DNA from: Nostoc sp. LPT
GTDB lineage: Bacteria > Cyanobacteriota > Cyanobacteriia > Cyanobacteriales > Nostocaceae
Length of the DNA: 64,000 nucleotides
NCBI RefSeq assembly: GCF_017115165.1
Contig: NZ_JABXKF010000150.1
Location: forward strand, 1 to 64,000
Reading direction: 5' to 3'
Part shown: positions 27,142 through 36,833 of the stretch, in pieces
Layout: each line of letters starts with the position of its first letter
Position numbering within the stretch: the first letter of the stretch is position 1
Notes under the pieces: generated by a model
Databases searched by the model: none
The model's input: only the letters and a program-made list of their open reading frames with translations
Told to the model about the DNA's origin: nothing
Position numbers and translations under genes: made by a program

Positions 27142-27318
27142 ATCAGTTTACTATCATACCATAAGAAATTATTTTTGTGAATAGGAAGTGGGGAGATGAG
27201 GGAGATCAGGGGGATGAGGGAGATGAAGGAGCAGGGGAGCAGAGGAGAAGTTGGAGTAATGTTTTTCCCCTCTGCCCCTTTGCATCTCTGCCTCTTGTGC
27301 CCAATGCTCAATGCCCTA

Positions 27319-28506
27319 TTACATGACTGCAACACGAGGTAGACGATGCTTGAATCCACAGAGAATTTCCCAAGAAATAGTGTTTAATTGTTTTGCCCAG
27401 TCGTCCGCTGAAATTTGTTCTTTTCCCTGTTCCCCTAATAAGGTGACTACTTCTCCTTCTTGGATATTGGGTATGGCACTCACATCCAGCATCAACTGAT
27501 CCATTGTAATTGTCCCAATTTGCGACACGCGCTGACCGCGAATTAACGCCTGCATTTTGTTGGAAAGACTGCGAGGAACACCGTCAGCATAGCCAATTCC
27601 CACGACGGCGAGGCGAAGTTCACGTGGAGCGATAAATTGATGGCCGTAGCTAACACCTGTTCCTGCGGCAATTGTTTTAACTTGGGTGACTCGTGCCTTA
27701 AGTTCCAAAACAGGCTTGAGGTCGATCGCATTTTGTAAATGCGGTGCTGGGTAGAGTCCATAAACAGCTAAACCTACACGCACCATATCGTAGTGCAATG
27801 ATGAATCTGTGAGTGCGGCGGCTGAGTTTGCCAAGTGCAAGCAAGGTACTTGAATTCCCATTGCTTTGATTTGAGCGATCGCATCCTCAAATCGTTTATG
27901 CTGTTCTTCCATTACCGTGGTATCAGGATCGTCTGCTGTCGCCAAATGAGAATAAATACTAGCAATGTCAAGATGTGGTAATCGCTGCACTAATTGCACA
28001 AATTCGCCAGCTTGCCGCCAATTAGTTCCCAATCTAGACATTCCCGTGTCTAATTTAATGTGTACGGGCAGTGGAGAATCATAATTCATCGATTCTAGGG
28101 TATCAGAAAATACTAAAGCTTGTTTAGGACTACAGAGTGTGGGCTGAAGTTTCCATTGGGCGATCGCATGAATCTGCTCTAGTGTATGAGTTGCCCCTAA
28201 AATCAAAATGGGCGCTTGAATCCTGCCTTCCCGCAATTGAATAGCTTCTGGAACTGTAGCCACTCCCAGGCAACTAGCTCCCGATTGGATGGCAATTTGA
28301 GCGACTGTTACCGCTCCATGTCCATAGGCATCAGCTTTTACTACTGCCATCAACTGGGTACGCGGCGATAAAAACTGCACCAATTGCTTTACATTGTACG
28401 ACAAAGCCTCTAGATCAATTTCGACCCAAGCTCGTTGCGAAAACCACGCGTAGGTGTCGCACTGCTGATTAGGAACTACACCAGGGATTTGTTTGCGACT
28501 TAACAT
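27319..28506 (-). CDS. alr: Alanine racemase
   Basis: A 395-residue PLP-dependent racemase making D-alanine for peptidoglycan. PLP-binding Lys57 lies in MAVVKADAYGHGAV; TGMSRLG, HLANSAA and VRVGLAVYGLYP follow, and the second-domain catalytic Tyr is in the AVVGIGYADGVPR neighbourhood (also GVSYGHQF). The C-terminus ends with ISWEILCGFKHRLPRVAVM, where EILC is conserved. The ATG at 28506 gives a normal N-terminal extension before RAWVEIDLEALSYNV. Single gene between the tRNA and a repeat-rich gap. Confidence 0.97.
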   Translation of the reverse strand: MLSRKQIPGVVPNQQCDTYAWFSQRAWVEIDLEALSYNVKQLVQFLSPRTQLMAVVKADAYGHGAVTVAQIAIQSGASCLGVATVPEAIQLREGRIQAPILILGATHTLEQIHAIAQWKLQPTLCSPKQALVFSDTLESMNYDSPLPVHIKLDTGMSRLGTNWRQAGEFVQLVQRLPHLDIASIYSHLATADDPDTTVMEEQHKRFEDAIAQIKAMGIQVPCLHLANSAAALTDSSLHYDMVRVGLAVYGLYPAPHLQNAIDLKPVLELKARVTQVKTIAAGTGVSYGHQFIAPRELRLAVVGIGYADGVPRSLSNKMQALIRGQRVSQIGTITMDQLMLDVSAIPNIQEGEVVTLLGEQGKEQISADDWAKQLNTISWEILCGFKHRLPRVAVM

Positions 28507-28744
28507 TTGTACTGACTCCTATCCCGCCACGGCTAAACTTTCAAGTTATCTATCTATACACGCTCCTAAAAGCGAGATCAGATTAAATAGGAAGTTTAAC
28601 CTTCAGATTGGAACTGATACAAGATGTTGCGGCGCTAAAGTAGAAGTTAGGAGTTAGAAGTAAATCTTACAGCTCAACTTTTCACTCCGTTCTTCTCTAC
28701 GAGACGCTGCGCGATTGTGTCAGTCTACGTAAATCTTTATTTAA

Positions 28745-28786
28745 CAGTTACCAGTTACCAGTTATCAGTTACCAGTTATCAGTTAA
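28745..28786. repeat. CAGTTAC/CAGTTAT heptad array, six units
   Basis: Six consecutive 7-base units CAGTTAC, CAGTTAC, CAGTTAT, CAGTTAC, CAGTTAT, CAGTTAA: a textbook STRR. It lies in the 509-base gap between alr and the HNH gene (28507-29015), which also holds a TCTCTACGAGACGCTGCGCGA-type dispersed repeat near 28695 but no gene. Confidence 0.85.
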
Positions 28787-29015
28787 ATCAATTCGGTTTA
28801 AGTCCCCCACTAAGAAGGTGGAAAGGGTTGGTGCCGGGTTTAAATCCCCCACCATACGCTTGGTCACTGGTCACTGATCACTGCTTTAAGTATTAAATTT
28901 TACTTTATTTATAACTTAATTTCCAAATTCTCTCCCCAGTATAATTTCATCTCATCTCCCTAGCAGGGTGTATTTGTGTTAATATATTGTAAAACTCATA
29001 CCCTGAGCGCAAATA

Positions 29016-29513
29016 ATGGGGAAGGTTTTAGTCTTAAACGCCTCTTACGAACCTCTCAATATAACGAGTTGGCGTCGTGCTGTAGTTCTTTTAATCAAGG
29101 GCAAAGCAGAACGCGTGGAACACAATGGGAAATTTCTGTACACGGATTTCCCGTTGCCGACCGTGATCCGGTTGCGTCATTATGTACGCGTTCCTTATAA
29201 AGAAATCCCTCTAACTCGCCGAAATATATTGCACCGTGATGGTCATGCCTGTCAATACTGTGGTTACACAGGTGATGAGTTGACGCTAGACCATGTAATA
29301 CCGCGATCGCGCGGTGGGGGCGATACTTGGGAGAATATTGTTACCGCTTGTGTCCGTTGCAATGTCAAAAAAGGCAGTCGGACTCCTCACGAAGCTCACA
29401 TGCCTTTGCGTCATCCCCCGCGCCAACCTTATAGTAGTCTTTATTTCGAGGTCAGCAAACATCTTAAGAGTGGACTACACACAGAGTGGCAAAAGTATGT
29501 TATAGGTCTTTGA
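29016..29513 (+). CDS. HNH endonuclease
   Basis: A 165-residue HNH nuclease, widespread and conserved in cyanobacteria. An N-terminal domain begins MGKVLVLNASYEPLNITSWR. The zinc-ribbon HNH fold has Cys79-x-x-Cys82 (CQYCG), Asp92-His93 (LDHVIPRSRGG), Asn107 and Cys112-x-x-Cys115 (CVRC). The family is thought to cut or nick DNA; its cellular role is not established. The ATG at 29016 begins the conserved N-terminus. Stand-alone. Confidence 0.92.
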   Translation: MGKVLVLNASYEPLNITSWRRAVVLLIKGKAERVEHNGKFLYTDFPLPTVIRLRHYVRVPYKEIPLTRRNILHRDGHACQYCGYTGDELTLDHVIPRSRGGGDTWENIVTACVRCNVKKGSRTPHEAHMPLRHPPRQPYSSLYFEVSKHLKSGLHTEWQKYVIGL

Positions 29514-30182
29514 GCAAAAAATTAGAGGAGCAAAGGCAAAAGAAGAAATACCCTCTTTCTTTAAGACATAGCCAATAACTTTTAGTTATGGAGTGTTAAA
29601 AATTTGGTGGCTATATGGCTTGCAACGAAGGCAATTGCATCAACTATCAAGCTTTCAAATTTGTTGTATGTATAGATATATAGAGTTTCCCCTTTACTCT
29701 TTATTCCCACTGTCTTTTGCCTTGGACTTTCGACTTTACTCTAAATTCTCAGAATTTTCAAAAGAGATACGAAACACGCGTTTTTCATCAAAAATAATTG
29801 TTAATTGCTCAATAGTCACAATAATGAGAATACTAAGCATAAGAATATTTCAAAGATCAAGGACTAATCCTAAAGTATAAGATAGAAAGTATACCCTAAG
29901 TTAGATAAAAATCACCCCGATTCAATTTACGAAAGAGAAAAAACTCCTAAAACATATTTATGCTGCCAGATACAGCCCAATATCCTAAACTTCCTTACTG
30001 TATGCCCTTTAGTGGAAGTTAGTTGATTGTTAAGCGCTGTTACTGACAAGAAATATACTTAGATGTATAGTGCAATGTCTTGAGATTTTTGCGAAGATCG
30101 TAATTAATGTGGCTAAATTCAGTGAATTGCTGCTCGTAGTATTTCTGAATTAAAGGAGCCTCACACTTTAAAAAAGTTCCCT
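29514..30182. other. Gene-free gap before the DHH gene
   Basis: About 670 AT-rich bases. An ORF of 95 codons (29593-29880) has biased, low-complexity composition and no recognisable motif, so I do not call it. No tandem repeat or clear hairpin stands out; promoter elements for the downstream gene are expected here but not identified. Confidence 0.4.
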
Positions 30183-31466
30183 ATGTACTTTAATTCTCCC
30201 GTTACTCAGTTTGAGAGTTTGTCATTGACCACAGAGCCAAACCCAGAGGAACCTGAAATCGAGAAAGCGCCAGTGGAAGTTGCATTTAAAAGTCCGTCAT
30301 TACCGCCATCGGTAGGTGATGGGACTATATACCTCGGTCAGCGTAGTAATTCTCTGGCACAACAAAAGTCAGAAGAACTACAAAAAACCCTTTTGGCACA
30401 CCGACACGATCGCCAACTGGTTATTCTGCAAGATTTTCCTGACCCTGATGCCCTTTCCTGTGCCTGGGCTTATCAGTTAATTGCCCAGCAATATGATATC
30501 AAATGTGAAATCATTTATGCTGGCGCATTGAGCCATCAAGAAAATATTGCCTTGGTAAGGCTGACTAATTTACCTATTCAACGCTGGACAACGCAAACCT
30601 TGAAAACCAAAGATTTGTCATCTTATCAAGGTTTTGTATTAATTGACAACCAGGGAACCACTTCACAACTACTCTCAGTGGTGCAGCAGGCTGGAATTCC
30701 TTTAGTGGTACTCATCGATCATCACAGTATCCAAGGCGATCTGCAATCAGAGTTTGAGGATATTCGTCCTTATGTAAGAGCGACGGCAACAATTTTTACT
30801 CAATACCTGCAAACAGGATTATTAGCATTAGATAGCAGCATAAATCAACATGTCAAATGCGCTACTGCCTTGATGCATGGCTTGCGATCGGATACAAATC
30901 GGCTCATGCAAGCCCAAGAAGAAGATTTTATGGCAGCGGCGTATTTAAGCCGATTTTATGACGCCCAACTGCTGAATGCCATTTTACAGGCCAACCGTTC
31001 CAAGCGGGTAATGGATGTGATCGAGCGATCGCTCAAAAACCGCATCGTCCAAAATAACTTTTCCATTGCTGGTGTTGGTTATTTACGCTACGAAGATCGT
31101 GATGCCATCCCCCAAGCGGCTGATTTTCTCGTTACCGAAGAAAACGTCCACACCGCCGTAGTTTATGGCATTGTTCACGATGAAGACGAAGAATTAGAAA
31201 TAGTGATTGGCTCCCTGAGAACCAGCAAACTCACCCTTGACCCCGATGAATTCATCAAAGAAGCCTTTGGACAAGATAGTGCAGGGCGTTTTTTCGGCGG
31301 TGGAAGGACAAGCGCAGGTGGCTTTGAAATTCCGATGGGATTCTTATCTGGCAGCAACGAAAATTCCGCTTATGCGAAAATGAAATGGGAAGTATTCGAC
31401 GCTCAAATTAAGCAAAAACTGCTGAGGTTAGTTAATCCTAGAGATAATCCAATTCAGTCGGAGTAG
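30183..31466 (+). CDS. DHH/DHHA1 family phosphoesterase (NrnA-like)
   Basis: A 427-residue DHH-family protein. Motif I is ILQDFPDPDALSCAWAYQLI, a third acidic element lies in VLIDNQGTTSQLLS, and the DHH signature itself is VLIDHHSIQGD. A mixed linker with RSDTNRLMQAQEEDFMAAAY follows, and the C-terminal DHHA1 domain ends with FFGGGRTSAGGFEIPMGFL. The family hydrolyses small phosphodiesters such as nanoRNA, pAp or cyclic dinucleotide products. The first 70 residues are a variable acidic extension. Cytosolic, Mn-dependent. A weak hairpin terminator follows at 31538. Confidence 0.92.
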   Translation: MYFNSPVTQFESLSLTTEPNPEEPEIEKAPVEVAFKSPSLPPSVGDGTIYLGQRSNSLAQQKSEELQKTLLAHRHDRQLVILQDFPDPDALSCAWAYQLIAQQYDIKCEIIYAGALSHQENIALVRLTNLPIQRWTTQTLKTKDLSSYQGFVLIDNQGTTSQLLSVVQQAGIPLVVLIDHHSIQGDLQSEFEDIRPYVRATATIFTQYLQTGLLALDSSINQHVKCATALMHGLRSDTNRLMQAQEEDFMAAAYLSRFYDAQLLNAILQANRSKRVMDVIERSLKNRIVQNNFSIAGVGYLRYEDRDAIPQAADFLVTEENVHTAVVYGIVHDEDEELEIVIGSLRTSKLTLDPDEFIKEAFGQDSAGRFFGGGRTSAGGFEIPMGFLSGSNENSAYAKMKWEVFDAQIKQKLLRLVNPRDNPIQSE

Positions 31467-31537
31467 AGGGAACTCAAGGAGACGCCGAGAACTCCTAACT
31501 AATGCAGCAGTCAAAGTGTTTGTTCATATAGCATCCC

Positions 31538-31567
31538 TTCCCGATTTTTGATAAAAGTCGGGAATTT
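31538..31567 (+). terminator. Hairpin terminator after the DHH gene
   Basis: TTCCCGA...TCGGGAA (7 bp, extended by T/A pairs with a one-base bulge) is followed by TTTAGGTTTT. It is placed 70 bases after the DHH stop and fits an intrinsic terminator. Confidence 0.55.
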
Positions 31568-31641
31568 AGGTTTTATAACGAATGCTGAACTAAATCAAAG
31601 TTAACTTGCGCCTACCTATTTATTTGTGAAGAAGGAGCGCC

Positions 31642-31903
31642 ATGAAGTCTATAAAACTCAAAATCTTACAAACTCTGTATAAGCAAGATTTTTCAACTTG
31701 GAGAATGTTCAAAATCACCAGATTTTCCCAATTTTGTAGGTTTAAAGTCTTTTGTTAGAGATTATTTGGGGCGTAAAGGATATTCCTTTAATTCATCTTA
31801 TGCCCTAATTAACCTTTTGGAAGATAAAGGTAAAATCGAAATTTATGAAGTACCAAATCCTTATGGAGCATTTAACACAACTGCTATTAAATTAATAGAA
31901 TAA
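31642..31903 (+). pseudogene. Small winged-helix-like protein, frameshifted
   Basis: An ATG with the good Shine-Dalgarno GAAGGAG opens MKSIKLKILQTLYKQDF, but the frame stops early. In the +1 frame the sequence continues without a break as QLGECSKSPDFPNFVGLKSF, VRDYLGRKGYSFNSSYALIN and LLEDKGKIEIYEVPNPYGAF to TAA at 31901. Removing one T from the run at about 31688-31692 fuses the two into an 86-residue protein. The pattern of helix, helix, then IEIYEV strand resembles a winged-helix domain, but I do not recognise the family. Confidence 0.5.
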
Positions 31904-32008
31904 ATTTATTTTCAATGCAATAGACGGAGAAAAGCCTTTAGTGGAGTTAGCGAAGCTTCCTCTACTCAATTGTGGCGTTAAACCGCTAAACCACCATTTT
32001 AAAGTCAC

Positions 32009-32107
32009 ATGACTAACTCAAGCATCGTTGATACTGATATTTTAATTGATGTAGGTCGCGGTGTTCTTGAAGCAGTAAAGTGTTTGCAAAATCTGAAAGC
32101 GGCCTAA
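32009..32107 (+). pseudogene. VapC N-terminal fragment
   Basis: The short frame MTNSSIVDTDILIDVGRGVL, then EAVKCLQNLKAA and a stop, looks like the first 32 residues of a PIN-domain VapC, with the first catalytic acids in VDTDILID. The rest of the domain (about 100 residues) is missing, so it cannot be active. Confidence 0.5.
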
Positions 32108-32242
32108 CGCCGCATTACACCGGACAAATGGCAGATTAACGAATACGTAATAATGATTAAAATTAGTATAGGTTAATTGACAGCAGACGTAAATCCTAAC
32201 TAAGCACGGGCTACGCCCAGCTATGCTAACAGAACTCAAAGT

Positions 32243-32737
32243 ATGGAACTATATTTAATTCGTCATGGCATCGCCGAAGACAAGGGATTAGGCATCAAGG
32301 ATGAGGAGCGCAGCCTTACCAAAGAAGGAAGGCAAAAAACCGAAAAAGTTGCCCAGAAACTTGTTAAATTAGGTTTAAACTTTGATTTAATTCTCACCAG
32401 TCCCTTAGTGCGGGCCCGCCAAACGGCTGAAATCCTGATAGCAGAAAAACTAAGCTCCCAGTTAGAGGAATCTAGCCACCTCGCCCACGACGGTCAAATC
32501 TCTAGTTGGCTAAAAGACTGGTTAGAACCGAGAAATTATTCCCTAAATACCCAACTGGCGCTCGTTGGACATGAACCTGATTTGAGCAAATGGGCAGAAA
32601 TTCTCCTGTGGGGGGAAGTCAAAGCAAGCTTAGTCTTGAAAAAAGCAGGTATGATTGGGATAAAACTACCAGAAACAGGTTCTGCTCTGGGTCGTAGTCA
32701 GATGTTTTGGTTGACACCACCCAAGTACCTGCTATAA
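32243..32737 (+). CDS. sixA: Phosphohistidine phosphatase SixA-like
   Basis: A 164-residue branch-2 histidine phosphatase. Catalytic His8 is in LYLIRHGIAED, TSPLVRARQTAEIL carries the phosphate-binding arginines, and the second histidine is in LALVGHEPDLSKW. Short length and lack of a lid domain fit SixA, which removes phosphate from phosphohistidine proteins. Cytosolic, single gene, ending 108 bases before citrate synthase on the same strand. Confidence 0.9.
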   Translation: MELYLIRHGIAEDKGLGIKDEERSLTKEGRQKTEKVAQKLVKLGLNFDLILTSPLVRARQTAEILIAEKLSSQLEESSHLAHDGQISSWLKDWLEPRNYSLNTQLALVGHEPDLSKWAEILLWGEVKASLVLKKAGMIGIKLPETGSALGRSQMFWLTPPKYLL

Positions 32738-32845
32738 CAGTTTTTCAACATTTTCGATTGTTGTTAGAACGACTACTGTTATGGCAACAATAAATTTCTG
32801 GTAAGTTAGCTCCAGCAGATATTTCAAAAAGCAAATGGTGTTGCC

Positions 32846-33982
32846 ATGATGGTGTGCGAATACAAGCCTGGTTTAGAAGGCATTCCCGCCGCTCAATCAA
32901 GTATCAGCTATGTTGATGGGCAAAAGGGAATACTAGAATATCGTGGCATTCGGATTGAGGAATTAGCAGAAAAAAGTACATTCTTAGAAACTGCTTATCT
33001 CTTAATCTGGGGTAAACTGCCAAGCAAGGAAGAGCTGGAAACATTTGAGCATGAAGTTCGTTACCACAGGCGGATAAAGTACCGCATTCGGGACATGATG
33101 AAATGCTTTCCAGAAAGCGGTCATCCAATGGATGCCTTGCAAGCCTCTGCTGCTGCTTTAGGCTTGTTTTATTCGCTCCGCGATTTACATAATCCTGTCT
33201 ACATTCGAGATTCAGTAGTGCGCCTGATAGCAACCATTCCCACAATGGTGGCGGCGTTCCAACTGATGCGAAAAGGCAATGATCCGGTACGTCCCCGTGA
33301 TGACTTAGACTACTCCGCCAACTTTCTATACATGCTCGATGAGAAAGAACCCGATCCTTTGATGGCGCGAGTTTTTGATATCTGCTTGATACTTCAGGTC
33401 GAGCATACAATGAATGCTTCCACTTTCAGTGCCAGGGTGACAGCTTCCACCTTGACCGATCCTTACGCTGTGGTTGCTAGTGCTGTGGGAACCTTGGGCG
33501 GGCCTCTGCATGGTGGAGCCAATGAAGAAGTAATTCAGATGTTGGAAAAAATTGGCTCTGTGGAAAATGTCCGTCCTTACATAGAGGACTGTCTGCAAAG
33601 TAAATCTAAGATTATGGGCTTTGGACATCGTGTTTATAAGGTGAAAGACCCACGAGCCACAATTTTACAAGCACTAGCAGAGCAATTGTTTGAAAAGTTT
33701 GGCCACGACAAGTTTTATGACATTGCTCAAGAAATGGAACGAGTAGTAGAGGAAAAACTCGGTAGCAAGGGGATTTATCCAAACATTGACTTTTATTCCG
33801 GTTTGGTGTATAGAAAGATGGGGATTCCCACAGACTTGTTTACGCCAATATTTGCGATCGCCCGCGTTGCCGGTTGGCTAGCCCACTGGAAAGAACAACT
33901 AGCAGAAAACCGGATTTTCCGTCCTACACAGGTTTACAACGGTCATCACGAAGTTACTTATACCCCCATTGACCAACGGTAA
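32846..33982 (+). CDS. gltA: Citrate synthase
   Basis: A 378-residue citrate synthase condensing oxaloacetate and acetyl-CoA; in cyanobacteria it feeds 2-oxoglutarate for nitrogen assimilation. The catalytic triad is His222 (GPLHGGANEEV), His261 (GFGHRVYKVKDPRA) and Asp315 (NIDFYSGLVYRKMGIP), with spacing as in other bacterial enzymes. The N-terminus has GLEGIPAAQSSISYVDGQKG. The ATG at 32846 is followed at once by a second ATG; either could be used. Monocistronic. Confidence 0.97.
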   Translation: MMVCEYKPGLEGIPAAQSSISYVDGQKGILEYRGIRIEELAEKSTFLETAYLLIWGKLPSKEELETFEHEVRYHRRIKYRIRDMMKCFPESGHPMDALQASAAALGLFYSLRDLHNPVYIRDSVVRLIATIPTMVAAFQLMRKGNDPVRPRDDLDYSANFLYMLDEKEPDPLMARVFDICLILQVEHTMNASTFSARVTASTLTDPYAVVASAVGTLGGPLHGGANEEVIQMLEKIGSVENVRPYIEDCLQSKSKIMGFGHRVYKVKDPRATILQALAEQLFEKFGHDKFYDIAQEMERVVEEKLGSKGIYPNIDFYSGLVYRKMGIPTDLFTPIFAIARVAGWLAHWKEQLAENRIFRPTQVYNGHHEVTYTPIDQR

Positions 33983-34025
33983 ATGGGCATTGGGCATTGG
34001 GCATGGTTATTCCCCTTGTCCCCCT

Positions 34026-34058
34026 CATCTCCCCCATCTCCCCCATCTCCCCCATCCC
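34026..34058. repeat. ATCTCCCCC 9-bp tandem repeat
   Basis: About four units of ATCTCCCCC in the gltA-ndhA gap (33983-34280), preceded by GGGCATTGGGCATTGGGCAT. A purine-strand analogue (GGGAGATGA...) occurs at 27190-27240. No coding potential. Confidence 0.75.
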
Positions 34059-34280
34059 CGCGTCTGCTCAATAGCCAATCTCAATGCCAACCATAAGTAG
34101 AAGTTCTCATCTCGCTTCAGGGTGCTCAAACCATCCAACGATATACTAGGCATGGGAATTGGCAACAAATCTTCAATCGGGCGTCATCACAGCAAAAATT
34201 AAAAATGGGTGAATTTACAGGTATTAATTTAACTAATAGTTGTAACTCACCATGACTCGATGTCTTAAAGAGCACCAAAC

Positions 34281-35399
34281 ATGAATTCAGGAATTGACCT
34301 CCAAGGAACTTTTATTGAATCCCTCCGGGATTTAGGTATACCAGCAGGAACAGCCAAAGCGATTTGGATGCCGCTGCCAATGATACTGATGCTGATTGGG
34401 GCGACAGTAGGGGTATTAGTTGCTACTTGGCTAGAACGGAAAATTTCTGCCTCTGCACAGCAGCGAATTGGGCCAGAATACCAAGGGCCTTTTGGGTTGC
34501 TGGTACCTGTAGCGGATGGTCTCAAGCTGGTATTTAAAGAAGATATTGTACCAGCCAAATCTGACCCTTGGCTGTTTACCCTTGGCCCAATTATTGTTGT
34601 AATTCCGGTATTTCTGTCGTTCCTGATTGTGCCCTTTGGACAGAATATCGTAATTAGCAATGTGGGCATGGGCGTATTCTTGTGGATTTCCTTGTCAAGC
34701 ATTCAACCCATTGGCTTGCTGATGGCTGGCTATGCATCTAATAATAAATACTCCCTCTTAGGGGGCTTGCGGGCAGCAGCGCAATCTATTAGTTATGAAA
34801 TTCCTTTGGCGCTGGCAGTGTTAGCGATCGCTATGATGTCTAACAGCCTCGACACCGTTGATATTGTCAATCAACAGTCTGGCTATGGCATTCTGGGCTG
34901 GAACATTTGGCGACAACCAATCGGTTTTCTGATCTTTTGGATAGCCGCCCTTGCTGAATGCGAACGATTACCCTTTGACTTACCGGAAGCGGAAGAAGAA
35001 ATCGTCGCCGGCTATCAGACTGAATACTCAGGTATGAAATTCGGTCTGTTCTACCTGGGTTCTTACGTTAACTTGATCCTTTCTTCCTTACTAGTAGCAA
35101 TTCTCTACCTGGGCGGTTGGGACTTTCCCCTTCCCCTCAACCTCATTGCTGGTTGGCTGGGAGTCAGTGAAGTAAATCCCGTGTTCCAGATAGTAACTGC
35201 GGCTTTGGGTATTACCATGACCGTGTTCAAAGCCTATTTACTAGTGTTTGTCGCTATCCTGTTGCGCTGGACAGTGCCACGGGTACGGATTGACCAACTG
35301 TTAGATTTAGGATGGAAGTTTTTGTTGCCAGTTGGTTTGGTTAATCTCCTATTAACCGCCGCCCTGAAACTAGCCTTTCCCTTCGCTTTTGGTGGTTAG
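34281..35399 (+). CDS. ndhA: NAD(P)H-quinone oxidoreductase subunit 1 (NdhA)
   Basis: A 372-residue integral membrane subunit of thylakoid NDH-1, the quinone-site module next to the hydrophilic arm. About eight hydrophobic segments are visible, including [20 protein letters not shown] at the N-terminus. Family motifs are [36 protein letters not shown] and the acidic loop [20 protein letters not shown]. First gene of the ndhA-I-G-E cluster used in respiration, cyclic electron flow and CO2 uptake. The start is the ATG that gives the usual N-terminus ([15 protein letters not shown]). Confidence 0.97.
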   Translation: MNSGIDLQGTFIESLRDLGIPAGTAKAIWMPLPMILMLIGATVGVLVATWLERKISASAQQRIGPEYQGPFGLLVPVADGLKLVFKEDIVPAKSDPWLFTLGPIIVVIPVFLSFLIVPFGQNIVISNVGMGVFLWISLSSIQPIGLLMAGYASNNKYSLLGGLRAAAQSISYEIPLALAVLAIAMMSNSLDTVDIVNQQSGYGILGWNIWRQPIGFLIFWIAALAECERLPFDLPEAEEEIVAGYQTEYSGMKFGLFYLGSYVNLILSSLLVAILYLGGWDFPLPLNLIAGWLGVSEVNPVFQIVTAALGITMTVFKAYLLVFVAILLRWTVPRVRIDQLLDLGWKFLLPVGLVNLLLTAALKLAFPFAFGG

Positions 35400-35499
35400 T
35401 TATTAGTCATTAGTCATTAGTACGCAAATGACTAATGACCAAGAACCAAGGACAAGGGACAAATAACGCTGACAGCTTAAAAAGAGAGAGTGAAACACA

Positions 35500-36084
35500 A
35501 TGCTAAAGTTCCTAAAACAAGTTGGTGATTACGCCAAAGAAACGGTACAAGCTGCGCGTTACATTGGTCAGGGACTTTCTGTTACCTTCGACCACATGCG
35601 GCGGCGTCCAATTACTGTACAGTACCCTTACGAGAAACTAATTCCTGGCGAACGGTTTCGCGGTAGGATTCACTTTGAATTTGATAAGTGCATCGCTTGC
35701 GAAGTTTGCGTTCGCGTTTGTCCAATTAACCTGCCTGTAGTAGATTGGGAATTCGACAAAGCCAGCAAAAAGAAAAAACTCAACCACTACAGCATTGACT
35801 TTGGAGTTTGTATCTTTTGCGGTAATTGTGTGGAATTTTGCCCAACTAACTGTCTATCTATGACAGAAGAGTATGAGCTTTCCACTTACGATCGCCATGA
35901 ATTGAATTATGACAACGTAGCGCTAGGTCGTCTGCCCTATAAGGTAACAGATGATCCAATGGTTACACCACTGCGCGAACTAGTTTACCTACCCAAAGGC
36001 GTCCTCGAACCCCACGGACTGCCCGCAGATGCGCCACGTGCAGGTGCACGTCCAGAAGACCTGGTAGAACAAACCGAAAAATAA
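35500..36084 (+). CDS. ndhI: NAD(P)H-quinone oxidoreductase subunit I, ferredoxin-like (NdhI)
   Basis: A 194-residue peripheral subunit carrying two [4Fe-4S] clusters: [12 protein letters not shown] and [15 protein letters not shown]. These pass electrons from the ferredoxin-accepting side toward the quinone site. The N-terminal amphipathic helix region ([20 protein letters not shown]) anchors it to NdhA. A Shine-Dalgarno-like AAGAGAGAG precedes the ATG. The C-terminal extension rich in Pro and acidic residues is normal for cyanobacteria. It is 100 bases after ndhA, the gap being TAGTCAT heptads. Confidence 0.97.
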   Translation: MLKFLKQVGDYAKETVQAARYIGQGLSVTFDHMRRRPITVQYPYEKLIPGERFRGRIHFEFDKCIACEVCVRVCPINLPVVDWEFDKASKKKKLNHYSIDFGVCIFCGNCVEFCPTNCLSMTEEYELSTYDRHELNYDNVALGRLPYKVTDDPMVTPLRELVYLPKGVLEPHGLPADAPRAGARPEDLVEQTEK

Positions 36085-36110
36085 TGTCATTTGTCCTTTG
36101 TTATTTGACA

Positions 36111-36138
36111 AATGACCAATGACCAATGACCAATGACA
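36111..36138. repeat. AATGACC heptad array in the ndhI-ndhG gap
   Basis: Four consecutive units AATGACC, AATGACC, AATGACC, AATGACA: another STRR inside an operon. A related TAGTCAT array occupies the ndhA-ndhI gap at about 35400-35425. Confidence 0.8.
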
Positions 36139-36159
36139 ATTGACTAAGGACAAAAAACA

Positions 36160-36774
36160 GTGAATCTAGCAGAAGGAGTACAGTTAGTATCACTTGGCAT
36201 ACTGGGCGTGATGATGATTGGGGCAGCCATTGGTGTGGTGCTGTTCTCCAACATCGTCTATTCTGCCTTTTTGCTGGGGGGTGTGTTCATCAGCATAGCG
36301 GGAATGTACCTGTTGTTAAATGCTGATTTTGTTGCGGCTGCACAAATACTAATTTACGTTGGGGCGGTTAACGTGCTGATTTTGTTTGCCATTATGTTGG
36401 TGAACAAGCGGCAGAATTTTGTAGCATTTCCCAACTCTTGGGTGCGGAAAGCACTTACGGGTGTAGTCAGTGTAGGATTGTTTGGTCTTTTAAGTACGAT
36501 GGTTCTAGCTACTCCTTGGGCCTACTCAACTGCTCCTGTGGCGGGTGGTGAAAGTTCTATAGTTTTGATTGGAGAGCATTTCTTCACTGACTTTTTACTA
36601 CCTTTTGAACTGGCTTCTATTTTGCTACTGATAGCAATGGTAGGAGCAATTATTTTGGCACGCCGCGAGTATTTGCCAGACCTATTGACACCATCCCAAC
36701 TAGGGCAAACTGTTTTGACTTTGCAAGAACGCCCTAGAGAACTAGTATCAACAACCAGTGAAACAAAAGAGTAA
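36160..36774 (+). CDS. ndhG: NAD(P)H-quinone oxidoreductase subunit 6 (NdhG)
   Basis: A 204-residue membrane subunit with five hydrophobic helices (GILGVMMIGAAIGVVLFSNI; SAFLLGGVFISIAGMYLLL; AAQILIYVGAVNVLILFAIM; a helix near 105-125; and LASILLLIAMVGAIILARRE). ILIYVGAVNVLILFAIML is the family hallmark. The start is GTG at 36160, preceded by TAAGGA; no ATG lies nearby in frame. It forms part of the proton-translocating membrane arm with NdhE and NdhA. Confidence 0.96.
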   Translation: MNLAEGVQLVSLGILGVMMIGAAIGVVLFSNIVYSAFLLGGVFISIAGMYLLLNADFVAAAQILIYVGAVNVLILFAIMLVNKRQNFVAFPNSWVRKALTGVVSVGLFGLLSTMVLATPWAYSTAPVAGGESSIVLIGEHFFTDFLLPFELASILLLIAMVGAIILARREYLPDLLTPSQLGQTVLTLQERPRELVSTTSETKE

Positions 36775-36833
36775 GATTTGCGAGTTGAGTCACAGATAAA
36801 CAGGCAGATTTTTGAGGAGAAATACTTAAATTC

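Noticed and set aside
29593-29880. 95-codon plus-strand ORF after the HNH gene
   Set aside because: Composition is AT-rich and aromatic/Ser-biased with no recognisable domain or ribosome binding site.
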